A stretch of DNA of 64,000 nucleotides from Petrosia ficiformis (GCA_947044365.1 OX345638.1:2528201-2592200), one strand, 5' to 3'. Positions 48,601-61,352 are shown, numbered from the stretch's first letter. The notes: generated from the letters alone by a model not told the origin. Numbers and translations are program-made.

Positions 48601-51600
48601 AATTCAATATAATTATATATACATGTACATGTAGATGTACACTGTGCATAATACATGTACATGTACCTGTATTTTGTAGTGCTGGGCGATAGTATCGATA
48701 GTTGCAATAGTCGTGATAAAAATTCACTATTGCGATCGCGATAGTTAACTTGTTTACTATCGATCACCACGTGTTTCTTTTGAGCGCATGCGCACAAAAG
48801 AAACATGTGCGTTTGCGTTGATTCAGCTTTAATGCGCCCAAGCTGCATGCAATATAAATTAGTGGGCGGAGTACTTAATATCTAATTACTTGCAGCTCTA
48901 TAACTCTCACATTTATAAAAACTCAAGATTCAAGCTTACTTTACTGTAAAGAAGAGTTGTGATGTTAAATTTGATGTTAAATTTATGCTCTGTTATCAGC
49001 AGGAAGAGAGTAAGACGAGCGCTTGAAAATGTAGTACTTCCACGGGCAACGCCCACCTCTATACTCGCCTGCATAACTTCTGCATTTTAAATAGCAGTCA
49101 CTTTTAACTGACTTAGTTAGACAGAAGACCATCTAAGAAAGCTGTAGATACCAAAAACATGTTTCGTTAGGTACAGGAAAGCAGCAAGGCGAGTGTTTGA
49201 ATGTGTAGTAGTCAGTGGCAACGCTCACAATTAGCATCTCTTTATCGCTTTTGTTAGGCATGTAGCTTCGATTTTGGGCTCCATTAAACTAAATAAACAT
49301 CTTCTTCATGCTGTGTGGATATCAGTTTCTTTTATATTCCATCATTTCATACTATATTTGCAATCACAAAATTTCTACAAATTTCCTTTGCACCACGCCC
49401 ACAAAAGGGAATAATTGCAAACGCATATGAAGGGTTAACTATCGCCCAGCACTAGTATATTGTACATGTACATGTACATTGCACATAAAATTTAACATGT
49501 ACAATACCCGTACAATGTACGTGAACATGTACATGTACATGTATTTAATACAAAGTGCTATAGACTGCAGCACATGTACATGTGTACATGTACATGTACC
49601 TTTGATTTTGTCTTTTGTCTTTTAGCAGATTGTCCATTCGTTCTATTAAGACCAGGAGAGAGCGATAATGAAGGAGAAACCGCAGGATAAGAGGACATTG
49701 GTAGTTGCTACAAAGGAAAGATGAAGCATACATCATATACAGTACACCATACTTTGTTTCTATTTATACATATACACATGTATTGTACTGTTACAGTGTT
49801 ACTACTCATACATGTACATGTACATGTACATGTAGCTACATACATGTAACACCAGACAGTCACATAATGTTACTACTATATTTTGAGGAAAAAGAACATG
49901 CACTGTACATGTGAAGTACACAGCTCCTGGTGGAATCTCCTACATTTCAGACTAAGTATCTCAGCTACAAGCCTTCTGGGGCCCGAGAAGCCACCAAGCA
50001 ACCATAGAAGTCCTACAGATTTTGGTACTTTGATCACTCGTCATAAAAACTCTACATGTACATGTACATGTTAGGCCTGGTCGATAATCGCGAAAAGAAA
50101 TTGTTATCGTGATAACGATAATGTTGACATTCTTATCACGATAATTTGCACATGCGTAATACTGGTCACACGTGATCACACGTTGTTCAATCGATACAAG
50201 GCTTACAAGCATCTCGTTGAGTAACGATGGCTTCTAACGTTGAATATCTACCTTTAGAGAAGGCCAAAAGTCCTGTTTGGAAATATTTCGGGTTTCCAGG
50301 AAATGTTTGGAGCCGGATAAAAAGAAAAGATAGACAGTTCACTGTGTTTTGTGTAAGCAATCGCTGTCAACCATAAAGATGAATATGATAGTGTTTCGTC
50401 TAAAATAGCTACTAGTTCCCGTATGTCTGAATCGTCTAAACCAGGTCAGCACTCAATAACAGAGGCATTTGAGAATCTTACTCCTTCACCAAGAAATTCT
50501 AAGAGATGGCAGACTCTTACTGCTTCTGTTTGCTATTTCATTGGTAAAGACATGCAACTTTATGATTGTGTACTGTAACTGATCCAGGATTTCGTCACAT
50601 GCCTTAAATCATTTGAGCCTTGATACATTCCACCTGACTGCTCCACTATTTCTAGACACTATATACCTGAGTTGTATGAAAAAGAAAAGACCAAAGTCAT
50701 GAGGCATATGCCATCACTACAGATGGATAGAGCTCCAGAGCTAATCATAGCTATACTATCACTCTCACTGTCCATTACATTTGATTTAGAATGGAGACTA
50801 TGTAGCCACATGTTAGAGACAGCAGAATGCTCAGCTGACCACACTGCCATCAATCTTGTGTCATCTTTGGAAGCAGCTTTTTCACGTTGGCAGTTAGATG
50901 TAAACAAGTTAAGTGGAGCTACCACTGACAATGCGAGGAATATTGTGTTAGCACTGGAAAGTCTTGACTGGCCCCATCAGGGCTGTTTTGCTCACACTCT
51001 CCAGCTTGGTGTTAACAAAGCAATGGAGTTGCCAGAGATTGCTAAAGCTATTGGTCGTGCTAAACGAATGGTCACTCACTTCCATCATTCAGTCAAATCC
51101 ACCAACATATTATGACAGTAGCAAAAATACCTACACCATTCTGAAGATTGTCTTGTTCAAAATGTTTCCACCAGATGGAATTCCTGTTATTATATGATGG
51201 AGCGAATCTTGAAACAGCAGCAGCCATTGTGTGCTGCCTTACTTGAATTACGAAAACAAGATTTGATGCCTAGTGATGGCGAGGTGACTGCTATGGAGAC
51301 ATTTATTGATGTTCTCAAGCCACTTGTGCAAATAACAGAAAAGATTGGTGGTGAAAAGTGGGTAACTCTTTCAGTCGTTAAGCCAGTTCTGTTTAAACTC
51401 ACAGAAAAGCATCTGGTTGATGAACGTACAGACTCTTGCCTGAAAAAGCACTAAAGAAAGCCATTCTCAGCGATCTTAAAAATCGTTACACAGACAATCA
51501 ACTGATTGGTATAGCTTGCTTTTTGGATCCATGATTCAAGTTGTCATTTGTACCAGACACTGACAGGAAGAGGGTTATGGCAGTAATAGAAGAGGAAGCA

Positions 51601-52885
51601 GCAAGAGAAGTTCCAGTTCCACAGGATCCTGATCATGATGGCAAAGAACCCTCAGAGAAGCGACAGAAAAAGGAAAAAGTTGGCCTTCTGAGTTTACTTG
51701 AGGATGTTTGTGAACCTAAAGCTATTATAGATCCATCTACTGCTGCTAAAAGGGAAATTGAAAAATATTTATGTGTGAGTACATGCTCTGATAACAATCT
51801 CTTGACTGGTGGAAGATGTACGAGAAGGAATTGTCACTTCTAGCAAAATTAGTAAAGAAGTATTTATGCATTCCTGCCACCTCTGTTCCTTCTGAGAGAG
51901 CGTTTAGCACAGCTGGCCATGTAGTAAATGCCTATTACCAGAAAATGTCAACACTTTGGTGTTTTCGGCTCACTATTTTCAATAATGATGGAACATGAAC
52001 TGGAAACTTAATAAATAATTTAACTTTTATTCGAAATTAAATAAATTATGTTATTCAGTTATTCTTGAAATCAAATTATCGTGATAATCGTGATAGTTGG
52101 GATTATTATCGTAATATAGGTTTTTCATTATCGCACAGCCCTAGTACATGTATATAATATCAAAGATCCAAATTTGCTATACACCAGCTACAATCCATTG
52201 GTAGAAATACTCCATTACAAACATAATTATTTACATTGTATTAGCACAAAAAATCTTTTTGTGCTAAGATTTTCTATCCACAGTTACATTTACAATGTAT
52301 GTACATTGTATATAAATTACATATGTACATGTACATGCATATACAATGTAAATGCACATGTACATATATATATATATAAATGTATATATGTAATTATTGG
52401 TTAGATGTTGAAGTAAAGGATGAATGGATGGCAAGAGGTACATTTAGGAGATGGAAAGAGGAGGGGAAGAGGATGAGAAGATAATGAAGGGAGAGAGGAT
52501 GAACAGATAGTGTCACTCACTAGTAATGGTAATTCTGTTAGTGGATATTTCTCTCTGAAGTGTTGAGGTACTAATGAACTCCATGCTTCATTCAATGTAG
52601 GAAGAGATCTGAATAATTATAATAAATACTTATTAATAACATGTACATACAGTATAACATACAGTACAGTAATTACTTTAGTAGTTTCATTTCCACGCTA
52701 CGGTAGTTCAACAGTAGTTTTGACAGTAACTTGTATACTGTCAATTGAACACCACAGTAGTGAGACAGTAATTACTGACTGTACTGACAGTAGAACTAAG
52801 GTAATTACTGTACTGTACATGTTCAATGTGTATAATGTACATGTACATTATACATGTACAATGTACATGATGTTATCCGAGATGT

Positions 52886-52924
<39 letters not shown>

Positions 52925-55900
52925 CACCTGAGGCAATGGAAAATGGAAAATGAAAAATGAGAGTTGCCTCAGGTGGGATTCGAACCCACGACACTCTGTA
53001 CTCCGGACAGATGCTCTACCAACTGAGCTACCAAGGCAACTCAGCTGGCAGGGTCCAAATCAAACATCTCATATGCCTGTATGATGATGTATACTACATG
53101 TATGTACATGTACATAAGTAAACTAACATGTACATGTACTACTAAATGCAAATACTAACACATTTGACCCCAAGTCGGCATATTAGTACAATTACATGTA
53201 CCTGCTTTGTTGCATAGAAGAAGATATCCCTCCTGAATGTTGAATCTGTTGTTCCACAACATTGAGTCGTGTTGTTAAAATCTCCCTCACACTTTCAAAA
53301 CTCATCTCATCTCTTTCTGATTTATGAAGACTTGTAAGTCCATTCTTATAACACAAATAAGCATCTCTGAAATAATGAAGACAACAAAATATTCCAAATA
53401 CATGTACTTAAATAAAGTGTCCATACTGGTTGACATAGGTTGGGGTTAACCACCTCTCAGATAAATTAACTACCAAACATATACATGTATAAGGCTACCG
53501 AGACAGAATTAAGTACATGTACATGTGCTATCTGAGATCACTGCTAGCGCATTTTCAGACAAATACACATGTATTTGAACACAAAAGATATTTGCTGAGC
53601 AGATGCCCCTCTTGCCAAATGCAGTCCTGCTAAATATTATTAGAACATACATGTACATGTACATGTATATGTTCATGCACAATATCACTAACAGGTACAT
53701 GTATATACATGTACATGTACACTATATACATGTAGCTAAGTTTTATTCCACCACATGTTAATCTATAATTTATTGTTATGATCCTATCAATCCTTTAATG
53801 TACATGTACATGTACATGTACATGTACATGTACATATATACATGTATGTAATAGAAAAGGTCAACCAAAATCCTGTATTAACTGCTCACTTTATAACATA
53901 CAAACTCAACTAGATGGAAGAGTTGATAGATAGATAGATATGTACATGTAGGTGGGTGGATAGATGGATGCAAGACTTAATTAATAGCAGTATGTATAGG
54001 TACATGGTACATGTACATGTATATGTATCCTATGAAAAATTGCATTTTGATATCGCTACATGTACATGTATTAATACAAATATATATGCTGTAATTATTC
54101 AACTCAAATGAACACAAGAAATGTTTTTGGACCCAAGAGGAGGGGGAGCATGATTCTGACAAGGAGGCACCAGTGAATGCCCCACCCCCGCTAGGAATGT
54201 GTAATATGACTAAAAGATGGTATCCCATATTGCTTCCAAAATATGACAATACAATGCAGTATCGCTATTCAGGATAATTGATATGTTTATTAAGTGTAAA
54301 TAAATAATTGATATTGTCATGAAATGGTAAAAGAAATCAATCAAAGTTATGCACACACAGCTTGTTATAATTACATGTAGACAAATTAGAAAAACCAGGT
54401 TTACTAAACTGCCTACTCCAGTGTATTGATACACACAAAAGCCAATATTGACATCTTTACATATCAATACATACCACACATGCACTAATGCCTCCCCCAC
54501 ACACTCCAAATGAACTCTTACTGTACATGGTTACTAAATACCTGTTGTTCTGTAGTGGCAGTACTGTTAGTATTATAATTGCATGAAGTGCATTTATACT
54601 CAGGGGTGTGGAAACATTGAGTCAACTACATGTACCAGACATTTTGACCTATTTTCACCACACTTGTTCTATTTCCCCGTACATGTTATTTTGTATACAG
54701 TTTATTTTCAATTTACCAAACATTCATATACAATGTCCTGCATGACTAGCTGTTCCACACCACTGTTTATACGTACCCACAAACTAATCATTCCTGTATT
54801 GGCTGTACTGTTAGTATTATAATTACATGAAGTGTATTAGGGATGGACGATATTGAAAATGTAGTTTTGCTATTTTTGTCTAAAGGTGAATCATAATACA
54901 GTTGTTTTGAGAGCATACGGCTCAAGACTAAGTGTTATAGTATTTAGGGGGTTCTAGTGGCCTGCTGGTTAAAGTGCTAGCCTGCAATCGAAAGGTTGCA
55001 GGTTCTAGCCCCACTAGGGTCAGGCTTTTTCTCTCGCCTATGAGTTTACTCAGCTCTACCCTCAAAAATGAGAAGGTGTTTATCACCGCATCCTTCGGAC
55101 GGGATGTAAAGCCGTTGCTCCAGGGGAGCTGGTTAAGCCACATTTGGTCAAAACACTTGTATAAAAAAAATATTACAAATATTGCATCTACATGTACATA
55201 CATGTATATATAGTCATTGATACTGTTGATAGTAAAAATAGGCTAATTTTTAATAAGACAGTTGTTTTGAGAGCGAACTGCTCAAGACTAAGTGTTATAG
55301 TATTTATCAACTGCATATATTACAACTACATTGTTTTATTTAATAAGTGAGACAATATTTTGCCATAGTGATAATATTGGTGGACCGAAATCATGTGATA
55401 TGAATATCACAATGTTTGTGATACATGTATATTGAATTATATATCAGAATGCTCAGTTTCATTATCAACTGTGTTTGGCGTCATACATGTGTATTTCTAA
55501 CTCTGATAGCAATATTGGCAGACCGAAATCATGTAATATGAATTTGTGATATATTGAACTATTGCCCACTGAGTGAATTTACATGTATACTCACACAAGC
55601 TGATCACATGACTCATATAATAATCCTAAGTCAGTCCAAGTAGCTGAATGATCTTGATTGAAAAACACAGCAGTGACATAAGCTTGAAGACTGTCTCTAG
55701 CCTGTGCCATTTGCTGGTAGAGTATGCTAAATTTTGTATAATGGTAGAAAGTAAATTAACATAAATGAATGAGTGAATGAACGGATAGATGAATGGATGA
55801 ATGGATGAATGAATGGATGGATGAATGATTGAATGAATGAATGAATGAATGAATGAATGAATGGATGAATGAATGGATGGATGAATGATTGAATGAATGA

Positions 55901-58900
55901 ATGAATGAATGAATGAATGAATGAATGAATGATTGCTAAATAGATGAATGTATGGATGAGATAGATAGATGTAGATGCATGGATAGATGGAAGATGGATA
56001 GATAGATGTAGATGCATGGATGGATGGAAGATGGATAGATAGATGTAGATGCATGGACATCCATGTACATGTGAGTGGACAGCTGGATCTCTTAACCTAC
56101 CCTATAGCACACCAGGTATCAGGTTGATTTTCATTCCTACTCACTGACTGTCTATAAGCCATGAAAGCCTCTCTGTATTGACCCTGGTCGGCATGGCAAC
56201 GACCTAAAAAATACCAAGCTTGTCCACAAGAGGGATTTGCTCCTACAGCAAGTTTCAGAAGTTCAATTGCTTTTAAGTGAGGGTTTTCATTTCTGGTTGA
56301 TATTTGTGGTATGGTGTGATATAGCCAACCTGTGTGAGGAAAAAAATGAAAGGTGGACAGAATGAGAGAGATGGGGAGCTCAAAGATGAAAAGGTGAGTT
56401 CAATGAATTAGAATATGAAAGAGGTGAGCTTAGTGAACTAAACTGAGGAGGAAGAGGTGAGTTTAATGGAATAAGAAAGAGATCAGCTCAGTGGACTAGA
56501 CTGAGGAGGAAGAGCTTAATTCAAAGAGCTCAAAGGGACTAGATAGAACAAGGAAGTGGTGAGTTCAAAGGACAGAATTAGTATAATTGATATACTTTGA
56601 ATATTATCACCTTTCAAGTATAAAGGAAATCAACAGGAAAGAAAGTGAATGGCTTCATGCTATACATGTACATGTGTGTACAGTATGTGTAGTATATACA
56701 TGTACATGTAGTACTATGTACATATACATTTATACACATGTAAACAAAGACAGGCAGGCACCTGAGGCAACTCATTCTTCATTTTTTCATTTGCTTCAGG
56801 CAACTGTCTTTCTTTCTAACTTTTCATCTCAAGTCATCATGTATACATGCATACAAGTACATGCATATGTACATGTACATGCACTTACATACACACATGT
56901 ACATTGTATGTACATATACATGTACAATAGACTTAACTTTGTATATTCACACAGTATAAAGGTATACATGTGTACATGTACTTGTACAATATACATGTAT
57001 ATACCTCACTTGTAAATGTACATGCAAGATGTGTATATATGTACATGTACATGTTTGTACAATGTACACAATGTACCTCCATTGTACATGTAACTGTATG
57101 CAAAATGTTCATGCATGTACATGTACATGTACATGTTGTATACGTACATGTGAATATAATATGAGCGGAGAGAGTTGGCTAGCCATTAAAGGACCCTTTA
57201 ATCCACCATACCTGGTTCTCAAGGCCAGGCATCCAGATGATAATGATAATTACTAAATTGAATGTGTGTCTATTATTTACCCTTGTATGGTTGTTCTGAT
57301 ATGTATATTTATGTATCATGTGTGTGTATGTTTTGATATAATTTATATAGATTTTTGTAGGTGTGTATATATATGTGTACATGTATGTGTGCTTGTATGT
57401 ATATACATATACACGTGTATATAACTGCTCACCTCATTATGTTTTCATATATTTTTTAATGCTTTTTTGTTTTTTTATAATGCTTTTTGATATGTGTTTT
57501 ATATGAATTTTGAATTTATGAATTTGCTACTAAAATTTTCAACGTCTTGCATCTTTTCCTACTGATAGTTAGTGTGCTACGATGTTTTAGGTTTCATACA
57601 TGTACATGACTGTTACATGTATATTTACATGTATTATGATATAATACATGTACATTTGTACATGTACATGTACATTGTGCATAACTTACCTAGTTGTCTT
57701 AAAGTAAGTGCTTTTATATCATTAGGAACATTTTTTGATGCTAAAATTAATTCAAAATTATGTTTAGCTCCCAAATAGTCTCCATTGATATGATGGATAT
57801 GACCAATATGAAATTGAACTGAGGGAATAGGGAAAGAATAGATGAAACTTTAGTATTTTACATGTACTGTACATCGTATATTAGGAATGACAGGTGTGTA
57901 CATGTACATGTGTACATGTAGCCATGATAGCACCATTATAAAATTGAATAAAGTTCATGATGACTTGAGATGAAAAGAAAGAAAAAAAGCAAGAAAGAAA
58001 GAAAGACAGGCACCAGAGGCAAATGAAAAAATGAAAAATGATGTACATGTACATGATACTTTACAAGTACATGTACATGTGTACATGCTGTTAGTTGTAC
58101 ACTGTGTTGTAGTGTACTCATAATACTAACTACATGCTGTTAGTTGTACACTGTGTTGTAGTGTACTCATAATACTAACTACATGCTGTTAGTTGTACAC
58201 TGTGTTGTAGTGTACTCATAATACTAACTACATGTACATGTGAGTGCTGTACCAAAACACATATTTTGAATAATTGTACATGACATGTACTGTACATATA
58301 AAAACCAATTATTGGAACTACATGTACATGTGTAAAAACTAACCAAAAAAGGTGAGAACCTACGTACATGTATATGTGGAAACAATGTACACTACATATA
58401 CTGTACAGTGTTTATACATGTACATGCACATGTACATGTACATGTCATGTGCAAATGTGCATAAACACTGTATATTATGTACATGTACATGTACTTGTAC
58501 ACTGTACATGTGTATAAACACTATACATTACACTACATACATGTACATGTATACTGTACAGTGTTTATACATGTACATATACATGTATATATGCAAATAT
58601 ACACGTATGCATTTGTATTTACAAACTTACTTTCTAGTTTAGTTATACTGCAGGGTCCTGAATCAACCAAAGCTTTATTAAAGTGCTGTATAAATAAAAT
58701 GAATGAATATACATGTGTACATGTAACATGAATATACATGTACAGGTACATGTACATGTACATGTGTACAATAAATGTAGTTACACTTACATGTGTATAT
58801 ACAAAATTGACTGCACACATTCACTTATATTTCAAAAATCAGATCCAATCCGATATCATTGTCTTGTATACAATATGATAAATATCTGTACTGATTTATT

Positions 58901-60701
58901 GTGGGCATTACTGTTTATTGTTTGTTTATTAATAATGAGATATATTCAGTCCACACTTGTTATGGGCACATGTGCAATACCTGACTTTATTAAGTTCACA
59001 TACTATGATAGGAGCTACACTTTAATAAGGTGATAGTCAACTGTACTTCTAAGTAGTATTATAGTACTACATGTACTTTGTACTGTAATCATAGTATTCC
59101 CTTTACATTTGTACATGTACAATGTGTGTGATAGCATAGTACTAAGGTGTAATACTGTGTAGACTAGTACATTTAAAGTATAGTGTACTACACTCACAAA
59201 GTCCACTTGTAGTCAATGGAAGTACAGTGATAGTATGTTAACTTAATAATGTCAGGTACTATACATGTACATGTACATGTAGCTTTGCCATCATCAGTTG
59301 TACATATCTTGAAGTATATCCAGACAATAGTGTAATCTGCAAAGCCTGACAAATAAATGTGTACAGTGGAACTCCTCCCTTACAGACACCCTTGGGACAA
59401 ATACAGTGCATGTGTCTTGAGTGTCTTCATTTCGATGAATTTTGCACAGTTTGGAACATTTGTAAATGTAAGTGTCTATAATACAGGAGGGTCCTCATTT
59501 CAGTGTGTCCTCAATAGAGGGGTTTCACTGTAGCTGTACAGGCAATGCAGTTTACCTTTACAGCATTCTCTGCCTATATCTTTAATATAGGCACCTATTC
59601 AAATATACATGTATGTACTATAATGTACATGTACAACGTACAATGTATACTGGTATAAGTGCAACCACCTAAATTATAAAGAATAACTAGTAATAGTATG
59701 GATATGACTTCATCTGCTAAAAGGATGTTGTTGCACATGTACATGTACGTGTACACTGCACATGTACACTTACATATACATGTACACATACATGTAAATC
59801 TCAATTACTTAAATACACTAGCTGTACTACACTGTACATGTACAATAAACTGTATACGACTATAAGATGTACATGTAGGTGTACAATGTACATGTAGATG
59901 TAGATGTACATGTGCAACTCTCAAAACCCTTTGGGAATGTAGTGTGCCCTTATCATCCCTTACAAGCAGTTTGGAAGTCCTATTATATCATGAAGCATCT
60001 GTTAGCAATTCTGGACGCCCAAACAGAAAGAAAGGGTTAATGGCAGTGCTATGAAGTTTAAAACATGGGTCAGCCCTCTGTTACAAACCTTTACTGCGTT
60101 CTTGATGTCTCCTCTTGTTTTCATAATAATACCTATTCTCACATGTACCTCACTAAGACGAGCAAAAGATGGTGATAAGATAAGAATCTTTTGAAAGGCT
60201 TGGAGAGACCTACAGAATAGAGATGAGCAGATGAATGGATTGTAGATAGAGGATGAATGAATGGATGGATGAATGGATAGATGAATGACAAAGAATGGAT
60301 GGATGACAAATGAATTGAATAGATGTACATGTACTTGTATGATAAGATGAAGAATGGACGAATGGATGTGAATGGATAATTCGATAGATGGATAGATAGA
60401 TGAATGGTTACATGTACATGTACATGTAGGTGAATAGGTATGATAAAAGGATAAATGAATGGATGAATAGAAGAGTAGTAGAGAAGAGTAGTAGAGAATG
60501 AATGAATAAATGGATAGATATTAGATAAATTGGATTAAAAAATACATTTGAAAAGACATTAAAGAAAGGTTGTGTAGATATGAAGTATTTACCAGTCATA
60601 TTTTCCACAAGCGAAATATATCAAACCAATACCATACAAAAATGAAGTATCACAGCTGCTATCATCAGATAACACGGCATAGTTTTGATAAGCTGACAAA
60701 G
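39657..60701 (-). CDS. KDM6A: KDM6 (UTX/JMJD3-type) histone H3K27 demethylase, 5'-incomplete
   Basis: Exons, 5' to 3': 60593-60701, 60089-60209, 58631-58685, 57690-57818, 56101-56329, 55595-55726, 53202-53366, 52521-52608, 49600-49707, 47401-48588, 47079-47184, 46627-46697, 46380-46450, 45853-45990, 45374-45422, 44378-44480, 43677-43791, 43228-43250, 42910-43031, 42592-42685, 42327-42417, 40719-40845, 40105-40230, 39657-39725. Phases agree: 1208 codons plus stop. The N-terminal exons are TPR ([46 protein letters not shown]). A Ser/Pro-rich linker exon follows. The JmjC domain has [20 protein letters not shown] (His/Glu iron ligands) and GTVHWVQ (second His). The C-terminal zinc domain has CTVC and CHKC. 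UTX-type proteins remove H3K27me2/3 and work with MLL3/4. TPRs argue for UTX/UTY over JMJD3. The first TPR exons were not found before 64 kb. Confidence 0.96.
39785..40045. repeat. ATGG/GATG tetranucleotide array
   Basis: A degenerate GGAT array next to the last two KDM6 exons. It yields long spurious [12 protein letters not shown] frames. Similar arrays sit in other KDM6 introns at 43830-44160, 55760-56060 and 60220-60500, and a CCAT array is in ZNHIT1 at 33110-33220. Confidence 0.9.
41119..41940. repeat. 71-bp minisatellite in a KDM6 intron
   Basis: About eleven copies of a 71-bp unit with GAATAGTGCTGTGCTGATCT, TATACATGTACATGTACTGT and CTCACAGTACACATGTACAT. Spacing between successive GAATAGT motifs is 71 bp for most (41191, 41262, 41333, 41433, 41504), with shorter variants of 38 bp and one longer of 100 bp. 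Confidence 0.92.
42445..42560. repeat. CA/ACAG simple repeat
   Basis: A GACAGACA and CACACA run in a KDM6 intron. A purine GAGA array follows at 42690-42880. Confidence 0.8.
42690..42880. repeat. GAGA purine-strand array
   Basis: About 190 bp, mostly GAGAGA with AGAAGG interruptions. It starts right at the acceptor side (minus strand) of the exon at 42592-42685, so the minus strand gives a long polypyrimidine tract upstream of that exon. Confidence 0.8.
43830..44160. repeat. GGAT/GATG tetranucleotide array
   Basis: A degenerate tetranucleotide array within 40 bp of the KDM6 exon at 43677-43791. Long frames of repeated [12 protein letters not shown] protein here are artefacts of the repeat. 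Confidence 0.88.
44781..45125. mobile_element. two adjacent CCATACAG-type MITE-like elements
   Basis: The first (about 44781-44929) and second (about 44927-45125) each begin with AATAAAATRTYRCCATACAGT and end with CTGTATGGTGACATTTTATT or a close form, so each has terminal inverted repeats. In the second, the right end is interrupted by TACATG repeats. They lie in a KDM6 intron and are related to 2690-2885 and 52650-52815. Confidence 0.65.
45993..46230. repeat. 71-bp minisatellite beside a KDM6 exon
   Basis: Three and a half copies of a 71-bp unit (GTATGTACAGCATGTACATG, then TACATTTATGCAATTAAATG) start at 45993, 46064, 46135 and 46206. The first unit begins 3 bp from the acceptor of the KDM6 exon at 45853-45990. 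Confidence 0.92.
46861..47150 (-). repeat. tandem triplication of the 3' half of a KDM6 exon
   Basis: The exon at 47079-47184 ends with codons for [16 protein letters not shown] and a GTAAGTG donor. Its last 70 bp and donor are repeated at about 46988-47045 and 46871-46943, each with the TACATG spacer. The extra copies keep a GT donor (GTAAATG and GTAAGTG) and lie downstream, in the intron. The first exon half is not copied. Confidence 0.85.
48677..49454. mobile_element. non-autonomous hAT-like element
   Basis: Ends are TAGTGCTGGGCGATAGT and its inverted form ACTATCGCCCAGCACTA. The flanking 8 bp are GTATTTTG (48669-48676) and GTATATTG (49455-49462), 7 of 8 identical, as expected for a hAT target-site duplication. 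The body has no transposase. It sits in the KDM6 intron between the exons at 49600-49707 and 47401-48588. Confidence 0.82.
50072..52143 (+). mobile_element. hAT transposon with decayed transposase
   Basis: Ends TAGGCCTGGTCGATAAT and, inverted, TAGGGCTGTGCGATAAT. The 8 bp GTACATGT stands on both sides (50064-50071, 52144-52151), though the flank is itself TACATG-rich. A transposase starts at 50227 ([20 protein letters not shown]) with a BED-finger-like beginning, then meets a stop. Later pieces in several frames include [40 protein letters not shown] and the C-terminal dimerisation motif [20 protein letters not shown]. Frameshifts and stops show it is inactive. It lies in a KDM6 intron, opposite in sense. 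Confidence 0.88.
52650..52815. mobile_element. CCATACAG-type MITE-like repeat, inverted
   Basis: It matches 2690-2885 and 44927-45125 in reverse: TTACTTTAGTAGTTTCATTT, ACAGTAGTTTTGACAGTAAC and AGTAGTGAGACAGTAATTAC. The ends are not preserved. Confidence 0.55.
52886..53040 (-). mobile_element. tRNA-derived SINE
   Basis: On the minus strand 53037-52965 folds as a tRNA: acceptor GCCTTGG paired with CTGAGGC, a D-arm starting TAGCTCAGTTGGTAGAGC, an anticodon stem TCTGT/ACAGA and a T-arm GTGGGTTCGAATCCCAC. The anticodon loop CCGGAGT would read GGA, but it lacks the usual U33 and there is no serine-type long arm. It is followed by a CATTTTCCATT-type body and a TTTC tail. Truncated copies of body and tail occur at 56755-56815, 57966-58035 and 61869-61955, so I call it a SINE, not a tRNA gene. 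Confidence 0.75.
54901..55306 (+). mobile_element. second SINE-like element between 46-bp direct repeats
   Basis: 54957-55020 resembles a tRNA head: a box A-like GTGGCCTGCTGGTTAAAGTG and a box B-like GGTTCTAGCCCC. A body follows with CATCCTTCGGACGGGATGTA, a block that I recall as common in invertebrate SINEs. Flanking copies of GTTGTTTTGAGAGC and CTCAAGACTAAGTGTTATAG (54901-54946 and 55261-55306) are exactly 360 bp apart. Confidence 0.6.
55760..56060. repeat. GAATGAAT/GGAT tetranucleotide array
   Basis: It has two nearly identical 60-bp blocks of GAATGAATGGATGGATGAAT-type sequence (about 55795-55855 and 55855-55930), then three copies of TAGATAGATGTAGATGCATG. It lies in a KDM6 intron next to the exon at 55595-55726. 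Confidence 0.85.
56755..56815 (-). mobile_element. SINE tail fragment
   Basis: It contains GCACCTGAGGCAACTCATTC and a second CTTCAGGCAACTGTCTTTCT. This is the body of the SINE at 52886-53040 without the tRNA head. Confidence 0.55.
57966..58035 (-). mobile_element. SINE tail fragment
   Basis: It contains an AAAG-rich run (minus-strand tail) followed by CAGGCACCAGAGGCAAATGA and AAATGAAAAATGAT. It is the same SINE family, without a tRNA head. Confidence 0.55.
58085..58235. repeat. 49-bp tandem repeat, three copies
   Basis: The unit is TGCTGTTAGTTGTACACTGT, then GTTGTAGTGTACTCATAATA, then CTAACTACA, almost perfectly repeated three times in a KDM6 intron. Confidence 0.92.
60220..60500. repeat. 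GGAT/GAATG array
   Basis: An imperfect tetranucleotide array that starts within 15 bp of the acceptor of the KDM6 exon at 60089-60209. Confidence 0.8.
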
Positions 60702-61352
60702 CTACAGAAATGAGAAAAGATGTGATGACTGCATATTACATGTACATGTATATACATGTACATGTACATTACAAGTATAATATAAATGCACATGTGTATT
60801 ACATGTATACATGTAGATGTTTTTATTTAGTATAATAACGACTCATTTTAACTATACATGTACATGTACAATGTACATGTATGTGTGTGTGGTTTCTAAT
60901 GCTCAGTTATAATTATATATAATTAATTAATTTAAATGTTATGTGGCTTACTAAAAGGAGTTAATTAAATAATATGACTATCAATATTTACTAACTACAT
61001 GTACATGTAGTTTATTTAATTAAAATTCACATTACTTACTGTACATACATACAATGCACATACATACATGTAAAGACTATAGCAACCAAAAAATAAAAAC
61101 ATGAATGTACATGTACATGTACTTATAGTGCAGAACCCTTACCACAAATAATTATACTGTACATGTGTATACATGTATATTGCATACACATGTATATGTA
61201 CATGTATATGTACATGTATATGTACGTGTATATACATGTATAATCACATGGATTTAGATTTCTTTGTTAGGGAGAGGGGAGAACTCTTACTAACACAGTT
61301 ATGTTCACAAGGCTAATGTACATACACCATGTACATACATGTACATGTAAAT

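Noticed and set aside
52965..53037. A functional tRNA gene (anticodon GGA)
   Set aside because: The cloverleaf fits, but U33 is missing and there is no serine-type variable arm. It is joined to a SINE body and TTTC tail that recur elsewhere in the window.
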